DNA of 64,000 nt from an uncultured Prevotella sp. (GTDB lineage Bacteria; Bacteroidota; Bacteroidia; Bacteroidales; Bacteroidaceae), in contig CAMYVQ010000008.1 of NCBI GenBank assembly GCA_947302435.1, positions 1 to 64,000 of the forward strand, written 5' to 3'. Shown one piece after another: positions 33,079 to 41,964 of the stretch. Each line of letters starts with the position of its first letter. The stretch's first letter is position 1. Under the pieces are notes generated by a model. It was not told the origin of the DNA, did no database searches, and saw only the letters and a program-made list of their open reading frames with translations. The position numbers and the translations under genes are program-made.

Positions 33079-35067
33079 ATGAAAAAGATTCTATTAAGTG
33101 TGTCATTTCTTTTTTGCTATATTTATAGTGGTATGGCACAAACAGGTTATCCCATTACCCCAGTTCCCTTTACCTCGGTGAAGGTGACTTCGGGCACCTT
33201 TTGGGGACAACGTCTTGAAGTGTCGCGAAATGTTACTGTGCCTCTGGCTTTTTCGAAATGCGAAAGTGAAGGGCGATACAAAAACTTCGAGAATGCGGCC
33301 CAGCATCTGAAGGATGCTTCAAAGGTCTTCAAAGTGAATGGTGTCGGTTTCTCGTTCGACGATACTGATCCCTACAAGACCATTGAAGGCGCGTCCTATC
33401 TGTTGCAGACTTATCCTGACAAACGGTTGCGCCACTATGTTGACTCTGTTATTGAAATCATTGCCTCGGCACAGGAGCCTGACGGCTATCTTTATACCGC
33501 ACGCACGCAGAATCCTTCTGACCCTCACCATTGGGCCGGCGATCGCCGTTGGGTGAAGGAAGAAGACCTGTCGCATGAGCTGTATAACCTGGGGCACATG
33601 GTTGAAAGTGCCATTGCCCATTATCAAGCTACAGGCTCACGCCGCTTTCTTGATGTTGCCATTCGCTATGCCGACGTGGTCTGCAAAGAGGTGGGACCTG
33701 CTTTGGGACAGGCTTGTGTGGTGCCTGGACACCAGATTGCCGAGATGGCTTTGGCCAAACTCTATTTGGTCACTGGAAACAAGAAGTATTTGGACGAAGC
33801 CAAATTCTTTCTCGACTATCGCGGAAAGACCTCTATAAAACATGACTATTCACAAGCTCACAAACCCGTGGTTGAGCAAGATGAGGCTGTCGGTCACGCT
33901 GTTCGTGCGGCCTATATGTATGCAGGTATGGCCGATGTCGCTGCCCTGACGGGCGACGAAGACTATATCCGTGCCATCGACCGGATCTGGGAGAACATTG
34001 TCAGCAAGAAGCTCTATATCACGGGCGGCATTGGTGCCACCTCTAACGGTGAAGCTTTCGGGCGCGACTATGAGTTGCCGAATATGAGCGCATATTGCGA
34101 AACGTGTGCCGCCATTGGCAATGTGTATGTGAACTATCGCCTTTTCCTCCTTCACGGCCAGTCGAAATATTATGATGTCCTGGAGCGTACGCTCTACAAT
34201 GGCCTTATCAGTGGCATGTCATTGCAGGGCGACGGATTCTTCTATCCGAACCCCTTGGAGTCTGCGGGACAGCATCAGCGTAAGGCTTGGTTCGGTTGCG
34301 CCTGCTGTCCCTCCAACATCTGTCGGTTCATCCCTTCACTGCCGGGCTATATCTATGCGGTGAAAGACCGTAACGTTTATGTCAATCTGTTCCTCTCGAA
34401 TACAAGTACCCTTACTGTCGGTGGCAAGAAGCTTCGTTTAAACCAGTCGACGAACTATCCTTGGGATGGGGACATCACGATTGGGATTGACGAGAACCGT
34501 ACCGGTTTGTTCGGGATGAAAATACGTGTTCCGGGATGGGCGAAAGGAGAGGCCGTTCCCTCTGATCTTTATCGTTATACGGACAACAGGCATCTTTCGG
34601 TCAACTGTTCCGTAAACGGTGAATCCATGACCGTCACTCCTTCTGAGGACGGCTATCTCACCATTACGCGAAAATGGAAGAAAGGCGACTTGGTACAACT
34701 GCATTTCGACATGGCACCGCGCATTGTACGTGCCCATGATAAGGTTGAGGCCGACCGGGGGATGGTGGCAGTCGAACGGGGACCGCTCGTCTATTGTGCT
34801 GAACATCCCGACAACCCGTTCGACGTGACGAGTGTGCTGATGAACCAAAAGCCTCACTTCCAGACGGGTAGGGTGGAGATTGCTGGCGTACCCGTTGTTT
34901 CACTTACCACGGATGCGCAGACTCTCGGCTTCAATGAACAGGGAAAACTCATGGCCACTGACCGTCAGTTGACATTAATTCCCTATTTTGCATGGTGTCA
35001 CCGCGGTTCAGGCAAGATGCGGGTTTGGCTCCCGCAGGATCTTAGTGCAACCACACCGAACAAATAG
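33079..35067 (+). CDS. GH127 beta-L-arabinofuranosidase
   Basis: 662 residues with a signal peptide (ILLSVSFLFCYIYSGMAQ). It carries the same GH127 landmarks as its divergent neighbour: FSFDDTDPYKTIEGASYLLQ, MSAYCETCAAIGNVYVNYR and FGCACCPSNICR, with the active-site Glu and Cys residues. It lacks the neighbour's C-terminal extension, so the pair probably act on different linkages or chain lengths. The 206-base gap 32873-33078 holds promoters for both and no gene. In the upstream part TATTTTTG (33044-33051) is a possible -7 element. Free L-arabinose from both enzymes would feed the mutarotase-symporter-AraA/B/D route. Confidence 0.93.
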   Translation: MKKILLSVSFLFCYIYSGMAQTGYPITPVPFTSVKVTSGTFWGQRLEVSRNVTVPLAFSKCESEGRYKNFENAAQHLKDASKVFKVNGVGFSFDDTDPYKTIEGASYLLQTYPDKRLRHYVDSVIEIIASAQEPDGYLYTARTQNPSDPHHWAGDRRWVKEEDLSHELYNLGHMVESAIAHYQATGSRRFLDVAIRYADVVCKEVGPALGQACVVPGHQIAEMALAKLYLVTGNKKYLDEAKFFLDYRGKTSIKHDYSQAHKPVVEQDEAVGHAVRAAYMYAGMADVAALTGDEDYIRAIDRIWENIVSKKLYITGGIGATSNGEAFGRDYELPNMSAYCETCAAIGNVYVNYRLFLLHGQSKYYDVLERTLYNGLISGMSLQGDGFFYPNPLESAGQHQRKAWFGCACCPSNICRFIPSLPGYIYAVKDRNVYVNLFLSNTSTLTVGGKKLRLNQSTNYPWDGDITIGIDENRTGLFGMKIRVPGWAKGEAVPSDLYRYTDNRHLSVNCSVNGESMTVTPSEDGYLTITRKWKKGDLVQLHFDMAPRIVRAHDKVEADRGMVAVERGPLVYCAEHPDNPFDVTSVLMNQKPHFQTGRVEIAGVPVVSLTTDAQTLGFNEQGKLMATDRQLTLIPYFAWCHRGSGKMRVWLPQDLSATTPNK

Positions 35068-35078
35068 GGAGTGGCTTG

Positions 35079-35837
35079 CTATTCCTGTGATGCCTTCTGC
35101 TGATTCCTCAGAAATTCCTCGGCGCGCAGCAGGTCTTCGGGAGTGTCGATGCCAACCGTCTCGATGTCGGTGACTCCCACCTTGATGCGATAACCATTCT
35201 GTAACCAACGAAGCTGTTCCAGACTCTCGGCTATTTCAAGCGGACTTTGGGGCAGCTTCGTTATTTCTGCCAGCACTTCACGTCGGTAAGCATATAGCCC
35301 GATGTGCTTCAGGAACGGATAGGAAGAGAGCCATTCTTCCATGTTCTTTCCTCGAATATAAGGAATCACACTGCGGCTAAAATAGAGGGCATAGCCATTG
35401 ATGTCGGTCACAATTTTTGGTGAATTGGGATTCTCTGCGGCCTCAATGCTTTCAAATGGTTTGCCCAGCGTGGCAATCTGCGTCTGGGGGGCGTCAAACA
35501 GCGAACAAACAGTTTCAAGCTGAGAACGATGGATAAAAGGCTCGTCGCCCTGAATATTGATGATGACATCGGCATCAGTATGAAGCGATTCGGCTGCCTC
35601 CTGAATGCGGTCGGTGCCACTTTTGTGGTTGGGCGAGGTCATGACCGCCTTGCCGCCGAAAGCCTCCACCGCATTGAAGATGCGTTCGTCGTCAGTGGCC
35701 ACTACCGCTTCGTCAAGGACTTGTTGGGCCTGCTCATAGACTCTCTGAACGACGGACTTGCCCCCAAGAATGGCAAGCGGTTTGCCGGGGAAACGTGTGG
35801 ATGCGTAGCGTGCCGGAATGATTGCAATAATTTTCAT
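35079..35837 (-). CDS. kdsB: 3-deoxy-manno-octulosonate cytidylyltransferase
   Basis: 252 residues. It activates KDO as CMP-KDO for lipopolysaccharide inner core synthesis in the cytoplasm. The nucleotide-binding start IAIIPARYASTRFPGKPLAILGG is typical, followed by ATDDERIF, IINIQGDEPFI and GLYAYRREVL. The last ten residues are polar and not conserved. The 134-base gap to the next gene (35838-35971) contains its minus-strand -7-like TATATTTG (35867-35874) and the promoter of the MORN protein gene. Confidence 0.95.
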   Translation of the reverse strand: MKIIAIIPARYASTRFPGKPLAILGGKSVVQRVYEQAQQVLDEAVVATDDERIFNAVEAFGGKAVMTSPNHKSGTDRIQEAAESLHTDADVIINIQGDEPFIHRSQLETVCSLFDAPQTQIATLGKPFESIEAAENPNSPKIVTDINGYALYFSRSVIPYIRGKNMEEWLSSYPFLKHIGLYAYRREVLAEITKLPQSPLEIAESLEQLRWLQNGYRIKVGVTDIETVGIDTPEDLLRAEEFLRNQQKASQE

Positions 35838-35914
35838 TGTAGATATTTTTTGTGGATTTTTGCATGCAAATATAAGGAATAATCATCAATTATCCGTTAA
35901 AAAAACTAATATTC

Positions 35915-35946
35915 TTTGTTAGGTTGCACTTTTTTTGTAATTTTGG
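35915..35946 (+). promoter_or_regulatory. Bacteroidota-type promoter of the MORN-repeat gene
   Basis: TTTG (35915-35918) and TAATTTTG (35939-35946), 20 bases apart, 25 bases before the TTG start at 35972. Confidence 0.6.
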
Positions 35947-35971
35947 GCATTAAACTAAAGAAGTTAAGATT

Positions 35972-37087
35972 TTGAAACGTTATATATTTTCATTTTTGTT
36001 GACTATAATCGCCTGTGTCTCTTCTGCCCAGAAGATTACGGTGGGTTCTTGCATCATGAAGGATGGGGGAGAGTACAAGGGGGAGATGGTCTCAGGTAAG
36101 CCGCACGGAAAGGGCAAGACAACTTGGAGAGACGGCGACTGGTTTGAAGGAGAATACGTCAAAGGCAAGCGCCAGGGATATGGTGTCTATTACTTCTCTG
36201 ACGGTGAGAAATACGAAGGAGAGTGGATGCAGGACCACCAGCACGGCATGGGTACTTATTATTTCTCGACGAACAATAAGTATGTGGGACTTTGGTTCCG
36301 TGACATGCAGCAAGGGCATGGCATCATGTATTATTTCAATGGTGACACCTACAACGGCAACTGGCATGACAACAAGCGTGATGGAAGAGGCCGTTACACT
36401 TTTGCAAGTGGAGCCTACTACGACGGAGAGTGGAAGGGTGACAAGAAAAACGGAAGGGGGCGTTTCATCTGGGAAGACGGAAGCTGCTACGACGGACAAT
36501 GGCAGGCTGATCTGAAGGTTGGAAAAGGCACCTACAAATATCCCAATGGGGATGTGTATGTCGGACAGTTCCAGAATGACCTGATGCACGGCAAAGGCAT
36601 TTACCGCTTCCAGAATGGTGATATCTATGAAGGCGACTATTTCCGTGGCGTACGCAGTGGGACAGGCATTTTCAAGTATGCCAACGGTGACCGATATACA
36701 GGGCAGTTCAAGAACGGTGACAAGCAAGGACAGGGAACACTTGTCTGGCAAAACGGTAACACCTACACTGGCCAATGGAGAAATGACCAGCCGAATGGTC
36801 ACGGAAAGCTGACGACCATACAGGGCGACGAGGTGGATGGAGAGTTTCGTAATGGACAACCCGAGGGGCTTTGCATCGGTCATATGGCCGATGGGTCGAA
36901 GTTCAAGGCCAACTATCTAAACGGCAAACGGCATGGGGCAGCCATTGAGGAGAGCAAGGACGGCAAGCGTTTCGAAGGCTCTTACGTGGATGGCAAGCGT
37001 GATGGCAGATTCGTAGAGAAGGACCGCAACGGAAACATTATCGCCGAGGGTACTTACAGCTATGGCCGCAGGCAGGTGAACAGATAG
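35972..37087 (+). CDS. Exported MORN-repeat protein (TTG start)
   Basis: 371 residues: a signal peptide (KRYIFSFLLTIIACVSSAQ) followed by about fourteen MORN repeats of 23 residues (units such as YEGEWMQDHQHGMGTYYF, YDGEWKGDKKNGRGRFIW, YTGQWRNDQPNGHGKL). MORN repeats form an elongated beta sheet and bind lipids or partner proteins; the role of bacterial exported versions is not known. The start is a TTG: the first in-frame ATG (36057) would remove the signal peptide, and the TTG lies 6 bases after an AGAAGTTAAGA stretch and 25 after a good promoter. YhcH/YiaL and glgB follow on the same strand, 48 bases on. Confidence 0.85.
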   Translation: MKRYIFSFLLTIIACVSSAQKITVGSCIMKDGGEYKGEMVSGKPHGKGKTTWRDGDWFEGEYVKGKRQGYGVYYFSDGEKYEGEWMQDHQHGMGTYYFSTNNKYVGLWFRDMQQGHGIMYYFNGDTYNGNWHDNKRDGRGRYTFASGAYYDGEWKGDKKNGRGRFIWEDGSCYDGQWQADLKVGKGTYKYPNGDVYVGQFQNDLMHGKGIYRFQNGDIYEGDYFRGVRSGTGIFKYANGDRYTGQFKNGDKQGQGTLVWQNGNTYTGQWRNDQPNGHGKLTTIQGDEVDGEFRNGQPEGLCIGHMADGSKFKANYLNGKRHGAAIEESKDGKRFEGSYVDGKRDGRFVEKDRNGNIIAEGTYSYGRRQVNR

Positions 37088-37135
37088 GAACATTCTTCTA
37101 TAATGCAAATACAAAAACAAATTACATGAAATGCT

Positions 37136-37579
37136 ATGATTGTTGACACGTTGGAAAATCTCGTGAAATACGAGTCAATGAATCCGCTCTTTAAGGACGT
37201 GGTGGAGTTCCTGAAAAGCAATGACCTCAACACCCTTGAAGCAGGCAAACACCCAATCAAAGGGGATGACCTCTTTGTGAATATTATGACGGCGCAAAGC
37301 CGTACCCCTGATGAGGCTGTCCTTGAAACCCACGTCAAAATGGCAGACATCCAGATTCCGCTTGACGGTCCTGAGACTTACGGCTATACGCCTCTTTGCC
37401 ATCTGCCGGAAATGCCCTACGATGCTGAAAAGGACATCGCAAAGTATGAGGAAAAGGCTGAGAGCTTCATTGAGTGCCAGCCGGACATGTTTGTCATCTT
37501 CTTCCCACAGGACGGCCATGCCCCTTGCATCTCAAAGGCTAAGGAAATCAAGAAAGCTATTTTTAAAGTGAAGGTATAA
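37136..37579 (+). CDS. YhcH/YjgK/YiaL family protein (beta-D-galactosidase-subunit-like cupin)
   Basis: 147 residues. The family has a cupin-like beta barrel and is usually found with sugar catabolism genes; an anomerase or sugar-binding role has been suggested but is not settled. Recognisable parts are HPIKGDDLFVNIMTAQSR, the metal-binding region ETHVKMADIQIPLDGPETYGYTPL (His and Glu residues) and FVIFFPQDGHAPCISK near the C-terminus. It lies between the MORN gene and glgB, 19 bases before glgB, so it probably shares a transcript with it. Confidence 0.88.
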   Translation: MIVDTLENLVKYESMNPLFKDVVEFLKSNDLNTLEAGKHPIKGDDLFVNIMTAQSRTPDEAVLETHVKMADIQIPLDGPETYGYTPLCHLPEMPYDAEKDIAKYEEKAESFIECQPDMFVIFFPQDGHAPCISKAKEIKKAIFKVKV

Positions 37580-37598
37580 TATATAATCTAAGTAACGT

Positions 37599-39677
37599 AT
37601 GAAAACCGAAACTACAAATTCAAAGAAAACTACTAAGAAAGTTGACAAGGCAGTTACAACTCCAGAAGTGACCCATATCGGGCTTGTGCAGAACGACCCT
37701 TGGCTGGAACCCTTTGAGGATGCCATCCGAGGTCGTCATGAGCATTCGGTCTGGAAAATCAATCAGCTGACCCACAATGGAAAGAAGACCCTGAGTGATT
37801 TTGCTACGGGACACCTCTATTTCGGACTCCACAAGCTGACACGTGGATGGGTGTTCCGCGAGTGGGCACCAAACGCCACCGAAATATATCTTATTGGTGA
37901 CTTCAACGACTGGAAAGAAGACGAGAAATACCGTTGCAAGCGCATTGAGGGTACGGGCAACTGGGAGTTGAAACTGAAGGAGAAGGACCTGCAGCACGGC
38001 CAGCTATACAAGATGAAGGTGAAGTGGAACGGTGGTGAAGGCGAGCGTATTCCCGCCTGGTGCCGTCGTGTGGTACAGGACGACCAGACGAAGATTTTCT
38101 CGGCTCAGGTATGGAATCCCGCAGTGCCATACGTATGGAAGAAAGCCGGTTTCAAGCCAAAGAAGAATCCGCTTCTCATCTACGAGTGCCATGTGGGCAT
38201 GAGTCAGGATGCTGAGAAGGTGGGTACATATACAGAATTTAAGGACAATGTGCTGCCGCGTGTGGCCAAGGACGGTTATAACGCCATTCAGGTGATGGCT
38301 ATTCAGGAGCATCCTTACTATGGCTCATTTGGCTATCATGTCAGTTCGTTCTTTGCTCCCTCAAGCCGTTTCGGCACGCCCGAGGAACTGAAAGCGCTGA
38401 TTGACGAGGCTCACAAGTTAGGTATCTCGGTCATCATGGATATTGTACACTCGCATGCCGTGAAGAACGAGGTGGAAGGTCTCGGCAATTTGGCTGGTGA
38501 TCCCAACCAATTCTTCTATGCCGGTGACCGTCATGAGCATCCTGCATGGGATTCGCTCTGCTTCGACTACGGCAAGGACGATGTCTTGCATTTCCTACTC
38601 TCCAACTGTAAGTACTGGCTCGAGGAATTCCATTTCGACGGCTTCCGCTTCGACGGTGTCACCTCCATGCTTTACTACAGTCATGGACTGGGCGAAGCCT
38701 TTGGCGGATATGGCGACTATTTCAACGGACATGAGGATGACAATGCCATCTGTTATCTCACTCTGGCCAACTGCCTCATTCACGAGGTGAACCCTGAAGC
38801 CATTACTATTGCTGAGGAAGTGAGCGGCATGCCCGGACTGGCAGCGAAGTTTGAAGATGGTGGCTATGGTTTCGACTACCGTATGGCCATGAATATTCCT
38901 GACTACTGGATCAAGACCATCAAGGAGCAGAGCGACGAGAACTGGAAGCCCAGCAGCATTTTCTGGGAAGTGAAGAACCGTCGTCCTGATGAAAAGACGA
39001 TCTCTTATTGTGAAAGCCACGACCAGGCATTGGTAGGCGATAAGACGATTGTCTTCCGTCTGATTGACGCCGACATGTATTGGCATTTTGCAAAGAAGGA
39101 CATCAATGGTGTGGCGGAGAGAGGCATCGCCTTGCACAAGATGATCCGTCTTGTTACGGCTGCGGCCATCAACGGTGGCTACCTGAACTTCATGGGCAAC
39201 GAGTTCGGACATCCCGAATGGATTGATTTCCCACGTGAAGGAAACGGCTGGAGTTACAAGTATGCACGTCGTCAGTGGAACTTGGTCGACAATCAGGATC
39301 TGTGCTATCACTGGTTAGGTGACTTCGACCGCGAGATGTTGAAAGTCATCAAGAGCGTGCGCAACTTCCAGAACAAGCCTGTGGTGGAGATTTGGCATAA
39401 TGATGGCGACCAAGTGCTTGCCTTCATGCGTGGAGACCTGATCTTTGTCTTCAACTTCTCGCCCACACGCTCGTTCACAGACTATGGATTCCTTGTGCCG
39501 ACGGGATCATACGATGTGGTGCTGAACACAGATGCCCGGGAATTTGGCGGGTTTGGCTTTGCCGACGACTCTGTGACTCATTTCACCAACTTTGACGAAC
39601 TTTATGTGAAAGACCACAAAGAGTGGCTCAAACTCTATCTTCCCGCCCGTTCGGCTGTTGTCCTTAAAAAGAACTAA
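37599..39677 (+). CDS. glgB: 1,4-alpha-glucan branching enzyme
   Basis: 692 residues. It introduces alpha-1,6 branches in glycogen. A CBM48 domain (about 85-190: LTRGWVFREWAPNATEIYLIGDFNDW) precedes the GH13 barrel, which has DIVHSHAVKN, the nucleophile Asp in GFRFDGVTSM, the acid Glu in AEEVSGMPG and ESHDQAL. The motif set (EEVSGMP, GYGDYF) is that of the GH13_8 group shared with eukaryotic branching enzymes rather than the usual bacterial GlgB. The first 30 residues are Lys/Thr-rich and low-complexity. Its stop overlaps the next start (TAATG). Confidence 0.95.
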   Translation: MKTETTNSKKTTKKVDKAVTTPEVTHIGLVQNDPWLEPFEDAIRGRHEHSVWKINQLTHNGKKTLSDFATGHLYFGLHKLTRGWVFREWAPNATEIYLIGDFNDWKEDEKYRCKRIEGTGNWELKLKEKDLQHGQLYKMKVKWNGGEGERIPAWCRRVVQDDQTKIFSAQVWNPAVPYVWKKAGFKPKKNPLLIYECHVGMSQDAEKVGTYTEFKDNVLPRVAKDGYNAIQVMAIQEHPYYGSFGYHVSSFFAPSSRFGTPEELKALIDEAHKLGISVIMDIVHSHAVKNEVEGLGNLAGDPNQFFYAGDRHEHPAWDSLCFDYGKDDVLHFLLSNCKYWLEEFHFDGFRFDGVTSMLYYSHGLGEAFGGYGDYFNGHEDDNAICYLTLANCLIHEVNPEAITIAEEVSGMPGLAAKFEDGGYGFDYRMAMNIPDYWIKTIKEQSDENWKPSSIFWEVKNRRPDEKTISYCESHDQALVGDKTIVFRLIDADMYWHFAKKDINGVAERGIALHKMIRLVTAAAINGGYLNFMGNEFGHPEWIDFPREGNGWSYKYARRQWNLVDNQDLCYHWLGDFDREMLKVIKSVRNFQNKPVVEIWHNDGDQVLAFMRGDLIFVFNFSPTRSFTDYGFLVPTGSYDVVLNTDAREFGGFGFADDSVTHFTNFDELYVKDHKEWLKLYLPARSAVVLKKN

Positions 39678-40855
39678 TGCAGTTCCATAACCCATATATG
39701 AAGAATAGCACCATCACCACTACGGTGATGTGTGCTATTGTCTTCTGTCTGTTTTCCCTTTCGTGGCTTTATTGGTTCCAAGGGGATTTGCTTGCCGTCG
39801 CCCAGCATGTGTTGAGTGGTGGGCAAACACACTATAACCGTACTGTGGGTGCAGTGGTTATCACTGTTGTTTTGCTGCTTATGCAACAAATCGTCTATCG
39901 ATTTGTGGGGCTTTCGATGCGTTCGCATGCCTTGACATACGTGCCGTCGATATTAGTGCTTTCCATGTTGGGGGACATTGAGCCAGGCACCTGCTACCAC
40001 TCTTCTTTAAGTCATTGGATGTGGGTCGCTCCCGTCATTTTGCTGATCTGGGGTGGGGTGGTATGGGTTGTCAGGCAGACTCTCCCCTCAGGTACATCGA
40101 AAGAGCAGACAGGAATTTTCTCACGTTGTGCCTGGATGAATGTCATTCAGTTGGTTGTCATGATGCTTTTTGTCGCTGGTACAAGCAACTCGAATGCAGT
40201 TTTCCATTACAGGGCTCATGTGGAGTTGGCCATATTGGAAGACGATTTGGACGAAGCTCTTAGAACGGGATGCCAGTCTGATGAGACCGATGTGCATCTG
40301 ACAATGCTGAGAGCATACGCACTCTCCCAAAAGGGGGAATTGGGTGAAAGACTCTTCGAATATCCTATCAGGGGGAGAGGTGACGATTTGCTGCCATTCA
40401 TGAAGAGCAAGTCAAGGACACTTCTCCTACATACGGATAGTATTTACCATTTCTTGGGTGCGCGTCCGATAGCAGTGGGGTCTATGAACCGCTATTTCGA
40501 ATTGCTTGAAAAAGATTCATTGGCATCGTCAGCTGTGGCGGATTATTGGCTATGCGGTCTGCTTGTCGACAGGAACATCGATGATTTTGTTGCTTCTCTA
40601 TCGAAATACTATTCTGTTGACAATGCTCTTCCTAAGCATTATCGCGAGGCACTTACGCTTTATACTCATTTGCGAAGCAATCCGTCCATTGTCTATCACG
40701 AAGCCGTGATGGATGAGGATTGGGACAACTTCCAAGAGTTACAGAATCAATATCCCATGCTGTCAGAGCGTAAGGGAAAGGTTGCCGACCGCTATCGCAG
40801 TTCTTATTGGTATTATTACTATTATGCCAACAAGAACATGCAACAGGAACAATAA
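39677..40855 (+). CDS. Multi-spanning membrane protein, DUF6057-like, unknown function
   Basis: 392 residues. The N-terminal 180 residues hold about five hydrophobic segments (one at the start, then around 50-70, 80-95, 115-135 and 155-172). The C-terminal 200 residues are soluble and mostly helical, with pairs of short helices reminiscent of tetratricopeptide repeats (DDLDEALRTGCQSDETDVHL, LRAYALSQKGELGERLF). Similar proteins are seen in Prevotella as DUF6057; I assign this family from memory and with moderate certainty. It overlaps the glgB stop by one base; an alternative start at 39698 (MKNSTITT) is equally good. The C-terminus is Tyr-rich (WYYYYYAN). Confidence 0.7.
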   Translation: MQFHNPYMKNSTITTTVMCAIVFCLFSLSWLYWFQGDLLAVAQHVLSGGQTHYNRTVGAVVITVVLLLMQQIVYRFVGLSMRSHALTYVPSILVLSMLGDIEPGTCYHSSLSHWMWVAPVILLIWGGVVWVVRQTLPSGTSKEQTGIFSRCAWMNVIQLVVMMLFVAGTSNSNAVFHYRAHVELAILEDDLDEALRTGCQSDETDVHLTMLRAYALSQKGELGERLFEYPIRGRGDDLLPFMKSKSRTLLLHTDSIYHFLGARPIAVGSMNRYFELLEKDSLASSAVADYWLCGLLVDRNIDDFVASLSKYYSVDNALPKHYREALTLYTHLRSNPSIVYHEAVMDEDWDNFQELQNQYPMLSERKGKVADRYRSSYWYYYYYANKNMQQEQ

Positions 40856-40860
40856 TCTGA

Positions 40861-41538
40861 TTATTCTTTGAGCAGGTCTGGACGCAGACGACGTGTGCGT
40901 TCAAGTGCCTGTTCAAGTTCCCATGCTCTTATCTTGGCTTCATTGCCGCTCAAAAGTATTTCTGGAACTTCCCATCCTTTGTAGTTTGCTGGACGGGTAT
41001 AGATGGGGGCTGCCAAGAGATCGTCCTGAAAACAATCGGAGAGGGCACTCTGCTCGTCGCCAATAACTCCAGGAACCACCCTTACAATGGCATCGGCAAT
41101 CATGGCGGCGACCAACTCGCCTCCTGTGAGCACAAAATCACCAATGGAAATCTCCTTCGTGATAAGATGATCCCGTACACGTTGGTCAATTCCTTTGTAG
41201 TGACCGCAGAGCAAAATGAGATTGCCTTTCATTGACAGTTCGTTGGCCATGTGCTGATTGAAACGTTCACCATCAGGAGAAGTAAAAATCACTTCATCGT
41301 AGTCACGTTCGGCTTTGAGGGCAGTAATGCAGCGGTCAATAGGCTCGCATTGCATCACCATGCCAGCAGATCCCCCGTAGGGATAGTCGTCCACACGACG
41401 CCATTTGTCGAGCGTATAGTCGCGCAGATTGTGCAAATGTATTTCTGCCAATCCCTTCTTCTCTGCACGTGCCAGGATTGACTCATGAACAAAGCCCTCT
41501 ATCATTTCGGGCAAAACGGTGATAATGTCTATTCGCAT
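40861..41538 (-). CDS. trmD: tRNA (guanine-N1)-methyltransferase
   Basis: 225 residues. It methylates G37 of tRNAs next to the anticodon, using S-adenosylmethionine. It has the trefoil-knot family signatures: [16 protein letters not shown] at the start, [31 protein letters not shown] and [23 protein letters not shown], and the substrate-binding end [23 protein letters not shown]. It ends 5 bases from the convergent membrane protein gene. The tRNA-Cys gene lies upstream on the same strand, with its own terminator between. Confidence 0.96.
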   Translation of the reverse strand: MRIDIITVLPEMIEGFVHESILARAEKKGLAEIHLHNLRDYTLDKWRRVDDYPYGGSAGMVMQCEPIDRCITALKAERDYDEVIFTSPDGERFNQHMANELSMKGNLILLCGHYKGIDQRVRDHLITKEISIGDFVLTGGELVAAMIADAIVRVVPGVIGDEQSALSDCFQDDLLAAPIYTRPANYKGWEVPEILLSGNEAKIRAWELEQALERTRRLRPDLLKE

Positions 41539-41552
41539 GTGTCGAACTGATT

Positions 41553-41590
41553 AAAAAAGAATCGGAAACCGTTTTGTGGGCTTCCGATTT
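41553..41590 (-). terminator. Terminator of tRNA-Cys
   Basis: On the minus strand AATCGGAA / TTCCGATT arms (8 bp) enclose a 14-base loop and are followed by CTTTTTT, directly downstream of tRNA-Cys and 14 bases before trmD. Confidence 0.7.
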
Positions 41591-41595
41591 TCTGG

Positions 41596-41667
41596 AGGTG
41601 CCTAGCAGATTCGAACTGCTGTAGACGGTTTTGCAGACCGTTGACTAAGCCACTCATCCAAGGCACC
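41596..41667 (-). tRNA. tRNA-Cys (GCA anticodon)
   Basis: On the minus strand the acceptor arms GGTGCCT and AGGCACC pair perfectly, with discriminator U as usual for tRNA-Cys. The anticodon loop is CTGCAAA (GCA), with stem ACGGT/ACCGT, and the T loop is GTTCGAATC. No CCA is encoded. Confidence 0.95.
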
Positions 41668-41691
41668 AGTTGGATTTTTTTTTTGCGGATG

Positions 41692-41723
41692 CAAAGTTAA
41701 TATGTTTTTTCTTTTCTGCCAAA
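41692..41723 (-). promoter_or_regulatory. Promoter of tRNA-Cys
   Basis: On the minus strand TTTG (41720-41723) and TAACTTTG (41692-41699) have 20-base spacing, 25 bases before the mature 5' end. Confidence 0.6.
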
Positions 41724-41762
41724 TATTTTCTTCATTTTTTGAAATGAAAACAATATTTTGGG

Positions 41763-41927
41763 CTACTTTTTATATGGGCATTGGCATTTGTGGGCAATCT
41801 TTCCTTTCAGTTCACACTTTTGGCAACCTGCACAAGGGGCTTCCTTTTGTGTGAGGATATGATAGACGTACCACATCACGTACCCTATACTGGCCACAAT
41901 AATTACCGTGACAATGATTGACTGCAT
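41763..41927 (-). CDS. Small FeoB-associated Cys-rich membrane protein
   Basis: A 54-residue ORF on the minus strand. It begins MQSIIVTVIIVASIGYVMWY, one membrane helix, and continues with a cytoplasmic tail that has CAGCQKC and CQC cysteine groups before the end PYKK. This is the plan of the FeoB-associated Cys-rich membrane family, thought to help ferrous iron uptake. No feoB or feoA gene lies in the window. It is between tRNA-Cys and the lipid kinase gene, 37 bases from the latter's stop, and could be on its transcript. Confidence 0.7.
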   Translation of the reverse strand: MQSIIVTVIIVASIGYVMWYVYHILTQKEAPCAGCQKCELKGKIAHKCQCPYKK

Positions 41928-41964
41928 GTGCCGAAAAATTACTGATATTCTTCCAGACTGTCTG

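Noticed and set aside
36092..36883. A 263-codon minus-strand open frame opposite the MORN gene.
   Set aside because: It mirrors the 69-base periodicity of the MORN repeats and has no independent support.
36100..37000. Tandem DNA repeats in the MORN gene as a possible CRISPR or satellite.
   Set aside because: The period matches the 23-residue protein repeat and the DNA copies diverge, so this is protein repeat structure.
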